From: Adineta vaga
Lineage: Eukaryota > Rotifera
Assembly: GCA_021613535.1 (NCBI GenBank)
Contig: CP075494.1
Location: 13,640,001 to 13,704,000 of the forward strand
DNA: 64,000 nucleotides
Direction of reading: 5' to 3'
Shown here: positions 51,207-63,896 of the stretch, in pieces
How the letters are laid out: every line of letters starts with the position of its first letter
Numbering within the stretch: position 1 is the first letter of the stretch
Translations under genes and position numbers: made by a program
The notes under the pieces: model-generated
Told to the model about the DNA's origin: nothing
Database searches by the model: none
What the model saw: the letters and a program-made list of their open reading frames with translations, nothing else

Positions 51207-52943
51207 ATGCGACCCACAGCCATTTCACCCATTCCAAATAATCGACCGTATCCATTAGCACAAGAACATCGAACACGGCTCTATCAAATCTTATGTGATT
51301 TAGATAATGAACAATTACAAATATTTCTTAGTAAACATGTACAGAACTCGTCACTAATCAATCAATTTACACGTGAACAATTGATTCAACAAAGTTTAAT
51401 TATTATTGATAATTACTATTCAGCAGATTTAGAACAAACATTATTAAATTTAACACAACAACGACTTTCAAACGAGTTCTATTCACATTTTCCTCAACAG
51501 CAACAACAACAGCAACAACGGCCGTCACCGTATTTTTATTCGCAACAATCAGGGCAATATAATCCCCAATCAAATTATCGTTTTGCGTCATCACCAACAC
51601 TATCGCAACAATTACGATCAAGTAAATTATCTATCATGAAAGAATACTGAATTTCTTTGTTCTTCTTTCAGTTCGACCGAATTCAATTTCTACACAACAA
51701 CAACAACAACAACAGCGTGAACAATCTTCTTATACACCTTCTCAACATGTCCATCAAGAACAAAATCAAAATTCTTCTACAAATCCGACACGACATATTG
51801 TTCAACGTTATCCAGCTCCAATCACTATTCCGCCTTCAATTGTACCAAAACCATATTCTTTCTTACGGCCACCAAACAATAGAATTGTTCATAAAACATT
51901 ACCATTCTATCATATTATTTCATGTATTTATGAACGTTATAATATCTTTCGTTATGATACTTATCGTAAACAATACATATCTCATGATGAATTTACATTA
52001 TCATTAGATGCATGTAATCAATTAGCATTATCCTATGATTTTGATCCAAATCTTAATATTTATACAACAAGTAAATGTCTTCTTTTACGTCTCATACGTA
52101 CTGATCAACCTCCAATATTTAATGGAAAATATGAAGATAATCTTCCTGTAAATGTTATCATTCATATAAATGGTCATATTTCAACAAATTTACCAACACC
52201 AAAACCATCTACTCGTCAACAGAAAGATTTATTTCGGCCAGGTCGAGAAGTTGATATTACATCGCATTGTATGTTTAATCCAATTTTAAAAAATGATATT
52301 ACTATAACATGGACATTTCGTCTGGATAATAAAAGTCTACTTCTTCAATATGCAAATGCCGAATATGCCATGCATGTGTTTCTTGCTGAACGTTTAACAG
52401 TTGAAAATTTATGCAAACATATTCTGAATAAACCAGTCAAGTTCTTTCGTGATGATTCAGTGAAAATTTTAGCTAAAGCACGTGCTACAGATAGTGATCT
52501 TGGTTTAGAAGTAAGTGATCAAAAATTGAAATTAACTTGTCCTATTGATCAAAAACGTTTGAAAAAACCTATACGAGCAACAACTTGTCAACATTTACAA
52601 TGTTTTGATTTAACAAATTATATTGGTAAGGAAAAGTTTTGAATGTCTTTATCGCAGAATGACACGTTTCTTTTTTTTTGTAGCTTTAAATGAAAAATCA
52701 AAGAAATGGATATGTCCTGTTTGTAATAAACTAGCTTTATACGAAGATTTACAAATTGATACATATATGGATTCAATATTAAATTCAATTCAAAATCATG
52801 ATATTACAGAAATAACAATCAATGGTGAACTTCGTTGGACACCGATTGTCCCCTTGGATAATCTCAATGAATCTTTCGATTCGAAATCAAATATAAAATT
52901 ATTATCATCATCAAACGATTTTATTTTAATCGATGATGATTAA
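51207..52943 (+). CDS. PIAS-type SUMO E3 ligase (PINIT + SP-RING)
   Basis: Three exons (51207-51621, 51672-52625, 52684-52943) give 542 residues. The SP-RING/MIZ zinc finger is at about residues 425-485: LTCPIDQKRLKKPIRATTCQ, HLQCFDLTNYI, then KKWICPVCNKLALYEDLQID, with the expected Cys/His ligands. Upstream is a PINIT-like region (about residues 190-390; PSTRQQKDLFRPGREVDITS, AVFLAE-like MHVFLAERLTVENL). The N-terminus has a leucine-rich segment where PIAS proteins carry a SAP domain (ILCDLDNEQLQIFLSKHVQN), only weakly SAP-like. Two glutamine runs flank intron 1. PIAS proteins attach SUMO to nuclear substrates and modulate transcription factors. The C-terminal tail is short and ends DDD. Confidence 0.9.
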
Positions 52944-54659
52944 TCGAAATTTCATTGTTTTCTTTCTCTTTTATATTCTATCAATGTTTTATTTATAGGT
53001 TTGTTTTTAATAATACAAATAATCACGAACAGATGAACGTGATGAATTCTTTTAATAATAATAATAATAAAAATCTAACAAGGGTTTTGTTAGAACATGT
53101 AGTCGAAATTCTTGGATGAATGAGAACATGTGAACTTTATAGAGAGCTATGGAATATTTCAAAGAAAAACAAAATGCCTGGTCAGCCTTTAGGAATACTG
53201 AAAGCAAAAAAAGTGTTTGTATTAAAAAATAGATGAATAATCAATAAAATATCGTTTCACTTCGAGGTGATGTTCTTTGAAAAGTAATCCTTTGATTTAA
53301 TGTTTAAAGAAAGAACAGAACGAGCTTTTCTAATGACTTCTTCGAATAACAAAAGACTAGTTATGCATATAGAATGAGTTTGAATCCCTTAGAGCTAAAA
53401 ATGAGGTCTTTACATCTATTGAATAAATGAAAACAATTAGATTTTCTTAACGTGCATTACATTCCAAGTTCAGAATTTCCTTTTTATGCTCTTTAAAAAT
53501 GCATGTATTTAAATATGATCGATGATGGATTATCATGTAATGAAACATCACTTTCAATGCTACGTTTATTCGTATTTTGATCAATTGATAATAAAAATTG
53601 TGTTTTGCGTCTATTCAGAATCTCGATGAATATGTTTGATTATTCTACAAAGCGACTTCCTGTGATGTTCACAAAGGCAATTATTGATGTATGCGAAGTA
53701 CTGATCAAATCAATATTTAACCTTTTTATTCCGAGAAAGCGTCTTACGACATATTTGATTCTTCTCTATAACTTTGATTAATAATAGAATTCATTAATTG
53801 AAATAGAGATTTAACCAAGCATTATATACAATGTCTGATGAGTTCTATTGTTAGTCCATTTTCACATCTGTTTATTATAAAATACAAAACCAATGAAATT
53901 AATATTTATCGAAAAAAAACTTCTTCTGGTTCAACTGATCATAATAAAAGTTAATAAGATGTGATGGATGACAGTTGTTTCTACTCATACATTTTTTTTT
54001 CTTAAGTATATGTAAATATATCAGTCAGTAACGTATGGGAAAGTCATTAGACGAACGGTCATCGGTCAGACATGATGATGATCATGATGAATGATATGGA
54101 AATTTTCTAACCTATTTGTTAAGATTTCCGATAGTTTTCATTTCCTTTAAGAGAACGACGTAATATATTATCGTCCTTGTCACCTTTAGACAGCTGCGTT
54201 GAACTTGATGAAAGCACATTTGTTTGTAGTAAAAGAACAAAAGAAAGCATAATAATACCTCTTCCTTTTTCTCGACTTGTTCTTCTTCTTCATCGTCGTC
54301 TTTCAACCATCATACAAGTTCAACTTCGACTACAGATAAAACTCTGTCCTGCTGTTTTTATATCTTGACAAATCAGTTTCAGCTTGCTTCTCTCATTTTT
54401 TTTTCTCTCTGTCTCTGTCTCTCTTTCTCGCTTGTTCAGCTACTCGTAGCCTAAACGAGTCTATTCACTTACTCTCTTTTCTCTTTCATCATACATTCAC
54501 GCAATAAGAAAGACAGATAGATAGACATCCATAGAAAAAAAACGAAGAAGAAGAAAAAGAGAAAGAAGGAAAAAAAGTTCATTAAATGAGATCAGGCAAA
54601 GTAACAACGACAACTATTGCATTTCTTTCTTTTCATCTTCATTTTCATTCATACATATA
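52944..54659. other. intergenic region between PIAS and the four-transmembrane gene
   Basis: About 1.7 kb. No gene is supported. On minus at about 54130-54230 one frame reads SSSTQLSKGDKDDNILRRSL and on to a stop, which looks faintly protein-like, but I found no start or matching upstream exon. The remainder is AT-rich, with pyrimidine-rich DNA near 54390-54480, likely the promoter area of the next gene. Confidence 0.4.
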
Positions 54660-56230
54660 ATGACACCACGCAAGTCTTCACATACACTTCTTGCTCAAGC
54701 TGAAACTTTACTCATCTATGGTATATTCCTTTTTCTCACTGGTCTGGCACAAATATGTATAACAATTAGCCATCGATATATTACAGAAAGAACAATTCAT
54801 CAAAATAAGAATATTAACATCTATAATTTTCTTCCAATGACCTTAACGATGAATGATATTCATCTTTGGTATATTTATCCATCGGCTAGTATAGTAAGTT
54901 TCTCATTTTTATCAAAAGAAAAAAAAAACGAAAAATGATCAGCAAGTGACGAGATATGAACATAAGGACACATCAAAATGTCAGATGTGACGATAACTAA
55001 GAAAAAAAAATGACTAAAGCCGCTTTACTCTTTCTAATCTTGATAAACAAACTAAATTCTTTATTTCTTCAATTCTAAACTAAAGTAAACGAAAAACGTT
55101 GCTTATCAGATGAATTCATTATTATTTCAAAAAAAAAAAGAGAAAAGAAACTTGATGACAGATGATATTTATGTTCATTATCCTAATCAAATATCATTCG
55201 TTGTCATTGAACTAAATCTGTAACATTTTGAGTTCTATTAAAATATTTTCTGCTTGATTGAATCATCGATGATATATATAACAAAAAGTGTGAAATCTAC
55301 TGATAGATATCTTGAGGTTATTTTCTTTCAATTAAATCAAATGTTCATACAGAATTCAACGATTAATCATAACATCTTATGTACTGTTCTACTCCACCCA
55401 ATTTTGAAATATTGTTGATTAAATACGTGAGAAATATCGTTTCTTCTAGACAATCATCCCATTTCTTTCTTGTGTGACCTATACTTTATTCAAACGACCA
55501 GCAACGGTAAAAAAAGAAACAATCTTTAATTTTTTTTCATCAATGATAAATTTCTCTTTCTTAAATTTAGTCGATTTTTATTTGTCTATCTTCGTTGATT
55601 AGTTTCCTCTCTTCTTCAATCTATGTGGGGCTTCTGATTGTACATACACTTGAATATTGGCAAACAATTTCATCAAATCGTTTCAAGAATACACTTCCTT
55701 CAGCTACAACAACAATCGCATCGATGTCACCATTTGTTTCAACGTAAGTTTCAATTCTGAAATTAATCGATTATTCATAGCTTATACATTTCATTAGACG
55801 TGTACTTGTTCCATTTGATGAACCAGCAACATTCGATAATTTAGCACTTTTAATCACATTTACATTAGCTCTTGTTCAAGCGCTTTTATCTATGATTGGC
55901 GCAGTTATTTCTTGTCTTTGGTCACCATGTTGTATGAATTCATGGCCAACATATACACCGATACCAACTACTTCACATTATGCCCAAACAACACCACATC
56001 GTCATGAGGTATAAGATTGAAGAACAGAATGTTCTCAAATTTCAAAAAAAAATAAATCTTCCTTTGAATTTTTAATCTAGACACCTCAATCAGCAACGTT
56101 ACGTAGTGTAAAACGTCAACAACTTCATGAAACACATCGCTTTATAACAGCGAACGGACATTCTGATACGATTCCAAATAGTATTCTTCACAAAAATTCT
56201 ACCATTCGAAGTCATTATGATGTTGTTTAA
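54660..56230 (+). CDS. unrecognised four-transmembrane protein
   Basis: Five exons (54660-54893, 55450-55506, 55571-55743, 55798-56008, 56081-56230) join in phase and give 274 residues. I do not recognise the family. Hydrophobic stretches: residues about 18-37 (LIYGIFLFLTGLAQICIT), 74-90 (ASITIIPFLSCVTYTLF), 97-118 (SIFICLSSLISFLSSSIYVG), and 165-188 (LALLITFTLALVQALLSMIG), so four membrane spans with both ends probably cytosolic. A second loop carries Ser/Thr. The cytosolic tail is His/Thr-rich and ends HYDVV, which could bind a PDZ domain. The arrangement recalls MS4A, claudin or tetraspan proteins, but the diagnostic motifs (GLW-C-C, CCG) are missing. Intron 1 is 556 bases. Confidence 0.7.
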
Positions 56231-56327
56231 ATATTCGTTTTTTAAACTTGTTGATTGTTGTACATATAGATAGATATATATATATATATATTCATGTCAT
56301 TTACAGTAAAATGTTGTACTATTCTAA

Positions 56328-56870
56328 CTAAAGAATAGAATATCTCATTTTGATAATAAGTTTATTTCGAACGACAATGTGTTCTTCGTTACGGAAGAGA
56401 CAACGATGAGATCGATAAAAATGAATTAAACAGATGTGATCGTACATCCTCTTTCTTCTTGCTTTCGACTGACCTATCTGAAGAAAGAAATAAAATGATG
56501 TCGAGCAACAATGCCATCATCCTAATTTCTATAAGATCTTGTTTGGTAATGGTATCTATGTTCCAATCAATGGTTTCATCATGCCTGTATCCATATACGA
56601 TCCGAAAGTTCAAATCATTTATGTTCTTCTAAAGAGTGGAATATTTCATTTTTAATGAGAAAGGAAACACATGAACAAGAAGTTTATTTGTAATGAGAAT
56701 GTGTTTGTCTTTACTGAATAGACAAGGACGAGATGGATAAAAATGAACTGAACAGATGTGTTCTCACACGTTCTTCTTTCTCTTGCTTTTCATTGACCTA
56801 TCTGTTTCTTCTGCCGTCAAGAGAGAAAGAAACAAAAATGATTTCGGTCATCGATGCCATCACTCTATTT
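56328..56870 (+). repeat. diverged tandem duplication (two copies about 300 bases apart)
   Basis: Copy 1 runs from about 56328 to 56540 and copy 2 from about 56629 to 56870. They share CTAAAGAxTxGAATAT at the left, AAGTTTATTT, a central GATAAAAATGAA followed by AACAGATGTG, then TTGACCTATCTG-like DNA and GATGCCATCA near the right. Differences and indels are spread evenly, so it is old. Copy 2 reaches into the region just upstream of the sulfotransferase start. Confidence 0.65.
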
Positions 56871-56948
56871 TCTATCGATAGAAAAGACCATCCCTTTTTT
56901 TGTCTTCATTTCTCTTCGTCTTGTTCTTCTTCGTTGACTGATGTGCCG

Positions 56949-58278
56949 ATGGTCAAGTGGAAGTTGGGAACAACTGTGTTGATTGTTCTCATTACTTTGA
57001 CTTATTTAACTAGTCAATTAAAACAACAAATACATGATTTAACATTTCATATTCGAGAAAATCCCGTTACAATACTTGTATTTATACATATACAAAAAAC
57101 GGCTGGTTCAACATTTGAACGATCGATCGTTCGTCGTCTTTATTTTAATTCCCAACCCAGTTGCCAATGTCCGGTCATGTTAAAACAGAATAAAACGAAT
57201 CGACCAACTGTTAAATTAAGATGCCATTGTTTAAGAAATAATGAACCATGGCTTATCAGTCGATTTAGTGTCGGATGGTTATGTGGAGTGCATGCGGATT
57301 GGCTCACTTATCATCGTTGTTTGCCAGCAAAAGTAAATTTTGATTATGGATTCAATCAACGAAGGTATATTATTTAGTTTCCTACTATTTTCTAATTGAT
57401 CAGACTCTTAGTATAACTTGATACAGTGTAGATGAGTTAAGTTTCGTAATATTAATGAGCGCTCATGCTGGTTTATTTATGTTATTGAGACTGACAACGA
57501 ATGGTTAGTTCTTATTATTATTTGTCGTTAGTTTTATGTAAAAAATATACTATTGAGAAAAGAACATCTCAGATCTATTATTAATATTCACCATAAATCT
57601 TTATAATTAGAAGAAATGATTTATTGATCATTCCAATTTAAATGTAGATTTCTCTATGCCACTTTACTTCGTGAACCGATCGGTCGTTTTATCAGTGAAT
57701 ATCTTCATAATCTTCGTGGTGCTACATGGTTATCTGAACGTTTATCCTGTTCTAAAGCTCAACAATTACGTCATCAAAACGCTTGTTGGAAAAGTAATAT
57801 CTATTCAAGGATTTCCTCTCTTTCTCTAAGGAACACTCTAGTCTCTTTAGATACAAATCTAACTGATTTTATTCTTTGTCCATTCAATTCTGCCATAAAT
57901 CGTCAAACTCGTATGCTTTCAACATCAAAAACAAATTGTCAATCATTATCATTTTCTTATTCGGATTTAATTGATCTTGAAAGCGCGAAGAAAACGCTTG
58001 AATCAATGGAATTCTTTGGTTTAACAGAATATCTTCATTTAAGTCAACGTTTATTTGAAAAGACAAGTTATTGTAAATTATTTCCTAAATGTTCATTTCA
58101 AACTTATCTCGAACAAGATTATCGAAATAATCAAACAAATGATTATCTTGAAAAGAATCTAACATTAATCGAAAGAAATCATCTTCGACAAGTTAACAGT
58201 GATGATATTGAATTGTATAAATTTGCAAAGAAATTATTTTTTCAAAGAACTTGTCAAACATTAGGCATTGCCTGTTGA
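56949..58278 (+). CDS. HS6ST: heparan sulfate 6-O-sulfotransferase
   Basis: Three exons (56949-57364, 57648-57793, 57851-58278) join in phase to 329 residues. It is a type II Golgi protein: a signal anchor near the start (KLGTTVLIVLITLTYLTSQL), then the PAPS 5'-phosphosulfate loop FIHIQKTAGSTFERSIVRRL, the substrate region WLCGVHADWLTYHRCLP, and the 3'-phosphate motif LREPIGRFISEYLHNLRGAT. Later blocks INRQTRMLS, ESMEFFGLTEYL and LYKFAKKLFFQRTC are family hallmarks. It transfers sulfate to the 6-O position of glucosamine in heparan sulfate. I chose the ATG at 56949 because the anchor follows at once. An in-frame ATG at 56733 would add 72 low-complexity residues lying in a duplicated segment. 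It is shorter than vertebrate enzymes (about 400). Confidence 0.9.
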
Positions 58279-60071
58279 TGACAAGTAATTCTCTCACACA
58301 TTTCTTTTTTTTTATTGTCGATTCTGTTATTAGTTGTTGTTAAAATAATACTGATCATACCTGACAAGATTGAAATAAATTTTCTTATATCGAAAAAAAA
58401 AAACATTTCTCATTTGCTTTTTTCCCCTCTTATTGATGAGATCTTTAGAGACGAAAAAGAAAAAGAAGAAGAAGAAGACTAGTAGTCGGCAGTTTTAGAG
58501 AAATAATAATGAAAAGCAACCATAGACAACAATCTATTCTTTTTTTTCTTTGCTTTTATTAGTATCTGTTATTGTTGCATGTTCATTTAAAAAAGAAAAG
58601 ATTTTCCATGTCATCCTCGTTTTTCTCTGTTTCTCCCGAGATAGTATTTGTTTGATGAGGAAAAAGGGAGAGAAAGAATCAGATACACACACACACACAG
58701 CAATGAATCGTATTCTCACCATCGTCTGGTTTCATTACATGGCACATGTAGACAGGATAGAAGTATAAAAAAAAAGAAAACAAGAGAAAAGCAAGCAGTA
58801 ATCGCATCTATTCATAAAATCTTCTAAGACATAAAACTATTATATTCCGAGAAAGAGAAAGAAACATCTCAATCATATTCTCTGACTTGATCGTGTTTTT
58901 GTTTGGACTCTATCATTCTACGAAATAATCGTTTCAAATAATAAACTGTCTTTTTAAAATCTTCTTTCTCTCTCTCTCTCATTTCGTGATAAATATTCGT
59001 TTAACTGACTTATCTAACTGAGTCTGACATTAGTTTCTCTTTCTTCTTATTTCTTTATAGATTTGCGCTCCAATTAACAATGAGAGTATGCAGCATTGAA
59101 TCAAACTTTCTAGAGAGTCCACCAAACGGATGTGGTTGAATGAAACAATAATAATAATAGTAATAAAAAAATATATATATTTGTGTTTAGAGTGTTGTCT
59201 TTTCTCTAGGCAAGAACATCTTTCGCTGATCATTTATTGATAAAATTCGGTATCCTAGCTCGATGTTTTCTTCTTTGTCATTTCATTTAGAGTTAATAGT
59301 TAGAAAAAATTTAGGCCTTGTTGTTTCTCGCATTGCATTGATATGAGCATGTCGAAAGACATTTGTTGCTTGTGTTCACTCATCGATCATCATTAGAAGC
59401 GAGTAAGAGATGTTACGAATCCTCATTCTCTACTTTTGTCGTCGTTGTCGTTTCCTTCTTCTTTTTTTGCTTCTTAAGTTTATTTTATTAGATTATGATC
59501 GATTGATGACGATCGAACCATGATAAACAGTGAGTAGAATTTGCAATCAGACAATGTCTTCTTAACGATAAGATCGAACCGATGATGCTTAGAAAGAGAA
59601 GTTTTGTCTTCTTCTTCTTCTTCTTCTTCTTTTTTTTGACAAAGAAAATAACCGATTGAGACGAATGTTATATTTTTGACGAAATTTTCTCGTACTGCTT
59701 TGATGACATAGAGATATATATATTCTATACAATTTCAAGTTTCCTTTCAATTAAAAGAGGAAATTGATATTTGTTATCGTTTATATGACATGAATTCCTT
59801 GAAAATATCTATATGCATAGAGAAATGTTAATGAATTATTAAAAAACAAGAATCGATCCAGGTGTTTGATTGACTTTTCTTTATCTAGGTACTAACTATC
59901 ACAACAAAATATCAATCATCTTTTTTTCCCTCGTCATTATCAATTTAATTGGATGATATATAAATAACAAACAATCATTGACTATGATGTAATCATCTGA
60001 ATAAATATGTATGTATATTGATCTTTTTTTCTCTCGTTGAAACCTTCTCTTCTTTCATATTTACTAATTAG
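58279..60071. other. intergenic or 5' region of the K2P channel gene
   Basis: About 1.8 kb with (AC)n at 58685-58699 and (CTT)n at 59607-59630. The first exon of the K2P gene, supplying the start codon and ending in phase 2, should lie here. I could not find a convincing one. Confidence 0.4.
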
Positions 60072-61709
60072 GCCAGCGAGCAGTGATGTTATTTTAACAG
60101 CAACATCTGGAACACCTTTTCGTATTCAAAACTATCGTACATTAGCTTATGTTCTTACGACACTTGTTTATCTTGTTATTGGTGCCGCAATATTTGATCG
60201 ATTAGAATCTACAGAAGAATCGATTCGATTAGCAAATCTTCACACACGTATTGAAGTTTTTCGACATCAACATAATATGAGTGAAGGTGACTTTGAAAAT
60301 CTTACACGAACAGTACAATTTCGTTTGAATTATCGTAAAAAACAATGGAAATTTATTGGATCATTTTATTATGCGACTGTTGTTCTTGCACTTGTGGGTT
60401 ATGGACATGCTATTCCATATACAAAAGCGGGACGAGCTGTGACCATTGCATATGCATTAATCGGTATTCCCATGTGGCTTATTATGATACAAAGTGTTGG
60501 TGAACGATTAAATTCTTTAATAACATTTGTTTTAAAACGTATTAAACGACATTTTAAACGCAAACGAGAACCACAAGTAACAGCTATGGAATTATTAACA
60601 TGTGAAGCATTGTTAACGGCCTTAACATTAGCAACAGGTTCATATGTTTTTCATCGATATGAAAATTGGCGCTATTTTGATGCATTTTATTATTGTTTTT
60701 TAACATTGTAAGTACAATACATTTGTTTGTCTTTTGTATCGATGAAAATTTCAATAGAGAATAGATCTCCTTCAATTGTCAGTTAATAAACATCTTGCAG
60801 GCATTTTCTATTTCCAATTTGATTATGTCAATGTCGAACAAATTCTTTTTCTTTTGTTTCTTATTGCCTGAAGGTTGAAAAGCACTATCGAGTTTTTCCG
60901 CTTGACTATCTTCTAATTTTAGTATTCTTTACTAAATAAAGTCACGAATGAAGTATCGAATCAGTTGCTAACTAATTTCCTTTGTTTTTCGGAAGGATAT
61001 ACATTTCTTCATTAAATTTTTGTTTCTATTTTAGAACAACGATCGGTACGTAAAGATATAAATTTTGTTTTTCTACTCTTTTAGCAATCAATTTTATTCA
61101 TTTGTAGGATTTGGAGATTTAGTTCCTATGCAAAAAGGTGATTATGAAAGTATTAGTTGGTTATATATCTTGTTTTGTATCATGTTTATTTTAACTGGTT
61201 TAACAATTGTTGCTTCAAGTGGTAATTTACTTATTTTACGTTTTGTCGAAACGAATTCGAAACGTTCAAGAAATGAACGATTTGAAATGGAAGAACGTCG
61301 TCGACAACAAGTTCGTGTTGTTGGCGATGTAATTTCATCCAATGGTCGTCTTGTTACATTAGAAGATGATGAAGATACTCCATCATTAATTGATCGAGTA
61401 CATAATCAACGTTTACCAGTGGAAAATAGTATTAGTGATTTATCACTTTGTTCATGTCGTGCACAACCATCATTATCATCATGTATACCAACATCATGTA
61501 AAACAAAATTTAAACGTAGACATCAGAACTTTTTTCATCATCATCATCATCAACAATCGAATCTCTTACAACCACAAATGTTTGTTGTACGATCACTTCG
61601 AGAACAAATTCTTGAATCATTACAACCAAAAATGGAATTAGATGAAAATGCTGCACTACACAGATCTTATTTACAATTGGACAAAATTCAAAAACGATGT
61701 TCAATCTAA
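60072..61709 (+). CDS. two-pore-domain potassium channel, TASK type (5' end missing)
   Basis: Exons at 60072-60707, 61035-61045 and 61108-61709 join in phase. The first begins at an acceptor (AATTAG|GCCAGC) in phase 2 and has no early ATG, so an upstream exon is unseen. Features in order: TM1 (RTLAYVLTTLVYLVIGAAIF), extracellular cap, pore 1 (GSFYYATVVLALVGYGHAIP), TM2 (IAYALIGIPMWLIMIQSVGE), TM3, pore 2 (LTTIGFGDLVPMQKG) and TM4 ending LLILRFVETN, like the TASK X-gate VLRFMT. GYGH in pore 1 is a TASK hallmark (the pH-sensing His). A long basic, His-rich cytosolic tail follows. K2P channels set resting potential. The first filter is atypical (see findings). Confidence 0.88.
61035..61045 (+). 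CDS. 11-base microexon in the K2P channel
   Basis: AACAACGATCG lies between TATTTTAG and GTACGT. With two bases from the previous exon and two from the next it supplies L-T-T-I-G of the second selectivity filter. Skipping it would delete the filter and shift the frame. The downstream intron is 62 bases. Confidence 0.75.
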
Positions 61710-62584
61710 AAATTTCTGTCTTCTCTTTTCTAATTTATAAGTAAATCATCATTCCAATCGATATGAAAATCTTGTATAAACTTAGTATTTTTTTATTGAC
61801 AAGACACTCAATAATTTTCAAGTGTAGTTCGAAAAGAATCACTTCAAATTAAACAGAACTTGTGTTCATACTTCACATACACACTCGAGATAAATGCACT
61901 GAACAACAATCGATATACGAGATATTTGAAAGGATAGGATTAATTATTATTATTATGAAAAATGACTTATGATCAATAAGGTAGAAATTACACATAATTG
62001 AATTAATGACTTTTCGAATATCAACTATTGTATTTTTCTTTTTTCTCAGAAATTTCATGATAATTAAATCAGATGATTCTATATTTAACCGTGTGATATT
62101 CACATTCGATTAATTCTAAAATTTACATTTCGAGAGAATCTCAGGAGAAAAAATATCGATAATTTATTAATCAAAATGACATTAACCAAGTAAAATATAA
62201 TACGGATGTATCATTTTCCGAAATAGATTATTTACGGAAGATACTAATGAACGTTGATAAAAAGAAAAATACAACATTTTCGTTTCAATTATGTTCTTTA
62301 TTTAAATATACCCAACAAAACTTAAAATATGAACAGTTAAACAAGCACAAAAAGAAGAAGAAGAAGAAGAAGAAGAAGATAAATAGTAATAATAATGTGT
62401 TGTTTTGATGATAAAATATACAACGGACGGAATTCTATTTGACAAAAAGCCAGTTCGGATTTTTCGAATATGTGCACACTGTTTTTTTGACTGCTCTAAG
62501 TTCACTGTGTGTAACGAAATAAAGAATTGCACTCGGAATTGAGATTCGACAGTAACAACAACAACAACAACAACAAAAAAGAGT
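61710..62584. other. convergent intergenic region
   Basis: About 0.9 kb between the stops of the K2P and SBK-like genes. It holds (GAA)n at 62350-62379 and (AAC)n at 62554-62576, the latter just past the kinase stop. Nothing coding is supported. Confidence 0.55.
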
Positions 62585-63896
62585 CTAACAACAAGTTTTA
62601 GCAATCGTCGATGTTGACGATGATTTAAGATTATCATTTGTGATTAAATTATCAAAACCAGTTAAAGAATTTCTCATCATTTGTGTTAATTCTTCAAAAT
62701 CAGCATTACTTATTGTACTTGATGTAATCGTATTACATTCAATTCCACTACCTGATGAAGAAAAATCTTCTTCAACACCTTCATCTTCATTCGATGAACG
62801 TCGATGAGAATTAGAATGATCATTTACCCAACGATCATCATAATATTTACTTATTTCAGTTATTTCACATCGTTTCAATGGATCAGGATCTACAATATCG
62901 AAAAGAAATTTATTTCAAATCTAAATCGAATCCAATCTTACCGAGCATTTTACGAAATATTCTCATTAAACGATTACTAAATTTATACCATTGTGATGGT
63001 AATTTATATTTACATTGCATTTGATAATGTCTTAACCATTGAATATATTCATTATAATAAACATCAGTCTCTTGAGCATGTTCCCAAGGAAAATTTCCTA
63101 AAAATAAATTTGTCTTTTTTATAACAACCAATATTTAATTTCGTAGTTTGTTTTTCTTACCTGTTAAACTACAGAAAAGTAGAACACCAAAGGCCCAAAT
63201 ATCCATCGATGTCGAAACAAGTATATCACTACTATGTGCGTCACAAACTTCCGGTGGTGAATAAGGTATACTTCCAATAAGACGACGAACATATGAACCA
63301 CATTTTCTTGTCATACCAAAATCAATTAATTTTACTTTACGAAATTCAGCATCGAATATCATAACATTTTCTGGTTTGACATCACGATGTACCTATTGAC
63401 AAAGCGAGAGAGAGAAAAAAAAGAGGTAAAATATCTGTTTCTATATTTGATAAATAAATATTATGATGAAAGAAGAACCTACCAATCCTTTATCATGCAT
63501 AAATTCTAATGCTGATGCAACTTGTTTCATGATTGTTTTTACAGCACGTTCAGGTAGACCACGTTGAGGTGGAATGGATTCAAATAAATCACCTAATGGT
63601 GCATATTCCTGGACGATAATATATGCATCAGCTGTTTGAAAACAACGACCTTCATATGTAGTGATAATCGAACGATGAAACGATAAAAGTAATGAATAAT
63701 TGTATTCTCGATGAAAATCACGATATTTTGTCGAAGATTTTTGAAGAATTTTCAATGCACAACGTTGTTGTAAATCCCGATCTAATGCAAGCATGACACG
63801 TCCATATGTACCTGAACCAAGTTCACGTATAGTACGAAAACGTTCATTTGCATCCTGAAGAATTGGTAACAAATCGTTCGTTGTTTCCATCAGCAC
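62585..63896 (-). CDS. Ser/Thr protein kinase, SBK (SH3-binding kinase) family
   Basis: Four exons (63483-63896, 63161-63392, 62942-63097, 62585-62889) join in phase to 368 residues. All kinase landmarks are present: glycine loop [10 protein letters not shown], lysine ALKIL, catalytic loop [19 protein letters not shown] (DFG), [10 protein letters not shown] (APE-like PPE) and [32 protein letters not shown] and the short insert before [11 protein letters not shown] are typical of SBK1, so I place it there by eye. The C-terminal 90 residues are acidic and Ser-rich and unlike the vertebrate tail. SBK kinases are poorly understood; neural and muscle roles are reported. The start is the ATG at 63896 or the in-frame ATG at 63890. 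The promoter probably lies beyond 63897. Confidence 0.9.

Noticed and set aside
54112-54306. Acidic minus-strand frame and an adjoining protein-like segment
   Set aside because: The acidic frame lacks an ATG, and a donor/acceptor pair joining it in phase to the protein-like segment could not be found.
56733-56948. Upstream in-frame extension of the sulfotransferase
   Set aside because: It is low-complexity, lies within the duplicated non-coding segment, and would bury the signal anchor 70 residues in. The ATG at 56949 is preferred.
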